DNA of 9,645 nt from Acidobacteriota bacterium (GTDB lineage: Bacteria > Acidobacteriota > Terriglobia > Terriglobales > Acidobacteriaceae): the NCBI GenBank assembly GCA_021802085.1, contig JAKAAZ010000135.1, positions 1 to 9,645 on the forward strand, written 5' to 3'. The notes under the pieces are model-generated. The model made no database searches. It was given only the letters and a program-made list of their open reading frames with translations, and was not told the DNA's origin. This document shows, piece by piece, positions 6,456 to 9,645 of this stretch (within the stretch, counting starts at the first letter, position 1; each line of letters begins with the position of its first letter). Made by a program: the position numbers and the translations under genes.

Positions 6456-6491
6456 ATGGTACTCCGTACAGACTGAATCGGCAAGTACCAT
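6456..6491. repeat. 8-bp perfect inverted repeat with 20-bp spacer
   Basis: ATGGTACT (6456-6463) and AGTACCAT (6484-6491) are exact reverse complements. GTACCATT occurs again at 6638-6645. It could be a regulator site or chance. It lies about 320 bases upstream of the receiver-like gene on its promoter side. Confidence 0.35.
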
Positions 6492-6658
6492 TACAAATAA
6501 ACAGGAATCGGAAACCAGGAAGCAAACCTGCGCGGACCTGAAGTCAAGCAAACCGACTCATAGCTGCTTCCGACTCGACGTGACTGTCTCCGGTCGGCCG
6601 AAGTTTGTTGCCACGATCTTTCTCGATGGATGCAATCGTACCATTGCGAAGGAAACGG

Positions 6659-7033
6659 ATGTCTGAATGTCTGGTAGAAAAGTTTGCGTGGGGGGACAAA
6701 CTCAAGACTCTGGAAACTCGGCAATTAGAAACGGGTCACTGGCCTCCCGCTTTGGGTGGACCCGTCGATGATACCTGCATCGATTGTGTTCAGATGGTAG
6801 CCGCCCGGTTCCCTGGCATGAAGTTCGGAAACTCTTGTGGCGGCCTACTCGGTCTGAACTTACTGTCTGCTCTAGAACTTTTGGTTCTGAGTGCGTTGCA
6901 CTGGCTTTCCCATCTAGGATGCAACTCGAGTACCAAAGTCATTCACCACAAAATAAAAGACTTATCTCGACGAATCGAAGGCATCCTACGTGATTCCATA
7001 GAAGAAATGTTGATGGCATCCATAAATTCATAG
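6659..7033 (+). CDS. Hypothetical small protein (weak)
   Basis: An open frame of 124 residues from ATG 6659, with AAGGAA four bases upstream as a possible ribosome-binding site. It has a hydrophobic stretch (LLGLNLLSALELLVLSALHW) and a charged helical C-terminus (KIKDLSRRIEGILRDSIEEM). I do not recognise any family. Third-codon-position use does not show the bias of the clear genes nearby, and the frame sits in an otherwise gene-poor interval. It may be spurious or a fragment of a decayed membrane protein. Confidence 0.2.
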   Translation: MSECLVEKFAWGDKLKTLETRQLETGHWPPALGGPVDDTCIDCVQMVAARFPGMKFGNSCGGLLGLNLLSALELLVLSALHWLSHLGCNSSTKVIHHKIKDLSRRIEGILRDSIEEMLMASINS

Positions 7034-7266
7034 ATTGATTCCTCCATCGAGGCCGATCGGTCGTTGAAAAGGAGACTCAAGATCGACATTCGACCGAATA
7101 CTGCTTCCAACGAACGGAAAACCTGACATCGTGCGATGCGGCCCATAGGACAGCTTTCCAGTCCTCGCGGCAACCTTCCGTTCTCGACATGGCGATGATG
7201 GGTAAATCGCGAAACAATCCAGTCTACATCGACGCTTGCGGGGACCTATCCGAATCGAGAGAATGT

Positions 7267-7377
7267 TGGGTGCCCCATATCTCGATTCTGAGACATGGGA
7301 GACCTCGATTCCCAGTTCTTTGGCCAGTCGGGTATCAACAGAATCCAAGGTCTGAAAATCCAGACCTGGGGCACCCA
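7267..7377. repeat. 111-bp intergenic repeat bounded by 11-bp inverted arms
   Basis: TGGGTGCCCCA (7267-7277) and TGGGGCACCCA (7367-7377) are perfect reverse complements at the outer edges. Inside are two smaller hairpins: CCCAT/ATGGG with TCTC/GAGA (7274-7299), and AGGTCTG/CAGACCT (7348-7354/7361-7367). The 'ggtgccccatatctcg' style resembles dispersed palindromes I recall from acidobacterial genomes. The minus-strand frame running through it is most likely translated repeat, not a gene. Confidence 0.55.
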
Positions 7378-7414
7378 TCTTCAGTGATTCATCGAGATGT
7401 GGGCCACCCGCCGT

Positions 7415-7428
7415 TTATCATTAGATAA
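7415..7428. promoter_or_regulatory. Small dyad upstream of the DUF4238 gene
   Basis: TTATC (7415-7419) and GATAA (7424-7428) form a short AT-rich dyad 46 bases before the DUF4238 start. This is a plausible place for a regulator site, but the arms are only five bases and no clear -35/-10 pair accompanies it. Confidence 0.2.
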
Positions 7429-7473
7429 TCCGCCGATCTCAATTATGCGGCTTACCGATAACTGAGTTTAAAT

Positions 7474-8493
7474 ATGGCTCTGACACGAAATAACCATTTC
7501 GTACCACAGTTGTATCTGAAGAATTTCGCCACAGCTTCCGGCGAGGTTCTCGAGTACCGCATACTCGTCCCTCACTCAAGCGTGTCTGTGTGGAAGCCCG
7601 TCAGTGTAGCCGGAACGGGATACGAGAAGAACCTATACACGAGAATTGTGCGCGGAGAAGAAAAGGACGATATCGAACAATGGCTGAATCGCGAGTTTGA
7701 ATCGCCAGCCAAGAAACCATTTGAAAAAGTGCTCAATGACATAGAGCTTACGCAAAGCGATTGGGAAATACTTATTCGCTTTCTCGCATCTCAGATAGTC
7801 CGAACCCCTGCGTATCTCATAAAGAACCTGCCACTTTGGAATCAGATGGCCCCAAAGGTCTTAGACGAGTGTTTCAAAGACGTTGAGGATCGTTTGCGCG
7901 AGGCGAAAGCGTCGAACCAGAAGATCATTCGCGATCCTGTTCCTCGCACTGGATATTTTCCTATGCGGATAGAACGAAAAGACCTACCCGGAGAGAAAAA
8001 GGTTCAATTTACTGCGAACATGGTAGTGGGCCGTGGGCTTTGGTTTTACTCAATGAAGCACATGCTGACGAATACTCTGAAGGTTCTCTACAAGCACAAA
8101 TGGACGATATTGGAAGCGCCCGCTCGTTTGAGATGGTTCACGAGCGACGATCCAGTAATCTGCCTGAATTTCCGATCCGAGTCTGATTATGACTTCGGTG
8201 GCGGCTGGGATCGTGCGAGGGCTACGATCCTGTTCCCACTTAGCCCACGCCATCTTATGTTTACAGAAATCGGTGCAAGCTCGTATCCGAGGCAGGTTCC
8301 CTCTTGTTACCACGCTAGGTTATTCAGGCGCATGATTGCCGAACATGCTCATCGAAGAATCTACTCTTTGGCTGAGGACGGCAAGATTCCGCAGTTAAAG
8401 CCTCGCGTGGTGGACGCCGTGGCTTTCCAGAACGAAACGACAGTCTGGCGAGCCTGGTACGAAGATCAATCGAGCGCCGAACAGGCGCTCTAA
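7474..8493 (+). CDS. DUF4238 domain-containing protein
   Basis: 339 residues. The N-terminus NNHFVPQLYLKNFA (6-19) matches the signature start of DUF4238 proteins (HxVPxxYLxxFA). The middle holds a helical charged segment (~62-150). RWFTSDDPVI (220-229) matches the conserved 'W..tsDnPv' motif, followed by LFPLSPRHLMF (253-263) and a C-terminal RRMIAEHAHRRIYS (285-298). Length and domain order look complete. The function of DUF4238 is not established as far as I know; the conserved His and Asp positions could suit an enzyme, but that is a guess. No signal peptide or membrane segment is seen. There is no obvious ribosome-binding site before ATG 7474. AT-richer codons than in the flanking mutM, and the repeat-rich DNA upstream, suggest horizontal acquisition. 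It stands alone as an orphan accessory gene and converges on mutM. Confidence 0.88.
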   Translation: MALTRNNHFVPQLYLKNFATASGEVLEYRILVPHSSVSVWKPVSVAGTGYEKNLYTRIVRGEEKDDIEQWLNREFESPAKKPFEKVLNDIELTQSDWEILIRFLASQIVRTPAYLIKNLPLWNQMAPKVLDECFKDVEDRLREAKASNQKIIRDPVPRTGYFPMRIERKDLPGEKKVQFTANMVVGRGLWFYSMKHMLTNTLKVLYKHKWTILEAPARLRWFTSDDPVICLNFRSESDYDFGGGWDRARATILFPLSPRHLMFTEIGASSYPRQVPSCYHARLFRRMIAEHAHRRIYSLAEDGKIPQLKPRVVDAVAFQNETTVWRAWYEDQSSAEQAL

Positions 8494-8655
8494 ATGCTTG
8501 GCACGAGACCCGACCTCCTTGGGGGCCTACTCTGCACATTGCTTGTCGCATCTTGGAGCGCGATTTGTACCGACAAGTCGGCCAGCATTTATGAATCTGG
8601 TTGTCACGCGAAAACATGCGAAATGTCGATTGGCGGTGACAGGGCAAGGCGCGCA

Positions 8656-8677
8656 CGGGCACTCGATGGAGTGCCCG
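8656..8677. terminator. Hairpin between convergent DUF4238 and mutM genes
   Basis: CGGGCACTC (8656-8664) and GAGTGCCCG (8669-8677) form a perfect 9-base stem with a GATG loop, ten bases beyond the mutM stop and about 160 bases after the DUF4238 stop. It sits where a bidirectional terminator would be expected, but neither strand shows a T-run. It could instead be another dispersed palindrome. The rest of 8494-8686 shows nothing recognisable. Confidence 0.35.
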
Positions 8678-8686
8678 GCTGCCGGG

Positions 8687-9607
8687 TCAGTGCTGGCAGG
8701 TGGGACAGTAGTGGGTGCCGCGACCGGCGATGAGGATGCGGCGAATGGGCGTCTGGCAGGCCAGACATGGCTCGCCGGCGCGGAGATAGACTTTGTGCTC
8801 CAACTGAAAAAATCCTTTGGCGCCGTCGGCGTCCACGTAGTCGGAGACGGAGGAGCCGCCGAGGGCGATGGCTTCCAGCAGCACGGACTGGATCGCCCCG
8901 CGCAGGCGCTCCAATTCTCTGCCGGTGAGCCGGCCAGCCTGGCGCCGTGGACGGATGCCGGCGCGAAACAGGCTTTCATCGGCATAGATATTGCCCACGC
9001 CATGCAGGAGCGACTGGTTCAGTAGCGCCGACTTGATGGGGGTCCGGCGTCCGCGAAAGAGGGCACGGAAGGCATCGAGGGAAATCTCCAGCGGCTCCTG
9101 CCCGGTTCCGACGAAACCTTGGCTGTGAGTTCCACTTTCCCCCGCACGCTTGCGTGGTTTCTCGTCGGGCGGGGAGAGATCGAGAACGGAGAGCCGGCCA
9201 AAACGCCGCGGATCGACGAAGCGAATCTCGCGGGCATCGTCGAGTTCGAGAATGGCGTGGGTGTGGGGCGGCAGCGGTTCCTGGGGCCCGCAGACCAGCA
9301 GGCGGCCCGTCATTCCAAGATGGACCAGCCACTGGCCAAGCCGGGGGCGTTGGCCGCCGGAATCCGGAACCGAGCGACGCGCGGCGCGGCGTTTGGCGGG
9401 ACCCTTCCGCGCGAGATCGACAACGATATGCTTGCCGACGCGATGGACGCGCTCGATGGTGCTGCCGGTCAGCGCGTCGACGATCCCGGCGGGTTCCGAG
9501 CGGAACGGCTCGGGTTTGGAACCCAGCCAGACGGAAACAATGGTGCGTCCGCGCACGCGTTTGTCGACGCCGCGCGCGATGGTCTCGACCTCTGGCAATT
9601 CTGGCAT
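8687..9607 (-). CDS. mutM: Formamidopyrimidine-DNA glycosylase (Fpg/MutM)
   Basis: 306 residues. It begins MPELPEVETIARGV, giving the catalytic N-terminal Pro2 and Glu3. Lys59 in VGKHIV is the usual beta-hairpin lysine. LGMTGRL (97-103), DPRRFGRL (132-139), the helix-two-turn-helix NQSLLHGVGNIYADESLFRAGI (starting ~197), and the zinc finger with Cys281, Cys284, Cys301 and Cys304 plus Arg296 are all in place, so the enzyme looks active. It removes 8-oxoguanine and formamidopyrimidines from DNA and nicks the abasic site (base excision repair). It is longer than the usual ~270 residues because of two basic/polar insertions at about 66-90 and 145-172, between conserved blocks. ATG 9607 is fixed by the need for Pro2; no strong Shine-Dalgarno precedes it. 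High GC. Confidence 0.98.
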   Translation of the reverse strand: MPELPEVETIARGVDKRVRGRTIVSVWLGSKPEPFRSEPAGIVDALTGSTIERVHRVGKHIVVDLARKGPAKRRAARRSVPDSGGQRPRLGQWLVHLGMTGRLLVCGPQEPLPPHTHAILELDDAREIRFVDPRRFGRLSVLDLSPPDEKPRKRAGESGTHSQGFVGTGQEPLEISLDAFRALFRGRRTPIKSALLNQSLLHGVGNIYADESLFRAGIRPRRQAGRLTGRELERLRGAIQSVLLEAIALGGSSVSDYVDADGAKGFFQLEHKVYLRAGEPCLACQTPIRRILIAGRGTHYCPTCQH

Positions 9608-9645
9608 TTGTGGGCTGATCTATTCCGAGGCGGACCTGGATCCGC

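Larger units (their letters stand above)
6136..7473. other. 1.3-kb interval without a convincing gene
   Basis: No frame on either strand gives a recognisable protein family, and open stretches are short. Base composition is intermediate. It holds an 8-base inverted repeat (6456-6463/6484-6491), a weak hypothetical frame at 6659-7033, and repeat-type hairpins at 7267-7377. The left end must carry the promoter of the minus-strand receiver-like gene. A TATACA at about 6166-6171 (minus strand) is a possible -10, with TTACAG 15 bases upstream, slightly short. The interval may be the remnant of decayed genes. No tRNA-like T-loop was found. Confidence 0.5.

Noticed and set aside
7028..7378. A 116-codon minus-strand frame before the DUF4238 gene
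   Set aside because: Its N-terminal part is translated from the palindromic repeat at 7267-7377, and the rest has no recognisable features.
8498..9025. A plus-strand frame opposite the 3' part of mutM
   Set aside because: It is the shadow of a GC-rich gene with complete Fpg motifs; its own product has no recognisable domain.

Overview
The window looks like a chromosomal segment of an acidobacterium (Terriglobia-like). I infer this from the dispersed intergenic repeats, which I recognise as typical of that group, and from the high-GC housekeeping genes (about 65% GC in a sampled line). No database was searched. No rRNA, tRNA or CRISPR array was seen.

Layout: (a) 1-87, minus strand: the N-terminal end of an IS1595-type transposase, cut by the window edge. 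(b) About 120-716: a gene-free mosaic of palindromic repeats with a degenerate 19-bp tandem array. (c) 717/756-3155, plus: an 812-residue (or 799-residue) multidomain protein. It has two Rossmann-like nucleoside-deoxyribosyltransferase/TIR-like domains, then a P-loop ATPase of the type named Sll1717 family, then a winged-helix-like tail. This is the best candidate for an unusual system, probably a one-gene effector-plus-switch defence protein. (d) 3178-4512, plus: a membrane M48 (Ste24-like) zinc protease. (e) 4665-5003, plus: a HIT (histidine triad) protein, with two related dyads upstream. (f) 5110-6135, minus: a CheY-like receiver domain behind a long disordered basic and N/Q/G-rich region. 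(g) 6136-7473: 1.3 kb with no convincing gene, containing short inverted repeats. (h) 7474-8493, plus: a DUF4238 protein. (i) 8687-9607, minus: MutM/Fpg DNA glycosylase.

The M48, HIT, receiver-like and mutM genes share high GC and look like resident chromosome. The ATPase gene (about 52% GC in a sampled line) and the DUF4238 gene are visibly less GC-rich. Both lie downstream of repeat-rich, gene-poor DNA, which suggests accessory genes acquired at repeat-laden sites. Nothing in the sequence ties the ATPase and DUF4238 genes together functionally. The M48 gene starts only 22 bases after the ATPase stop, so the two may be co-transcribed, but their composition differs and a shared role is not implied.
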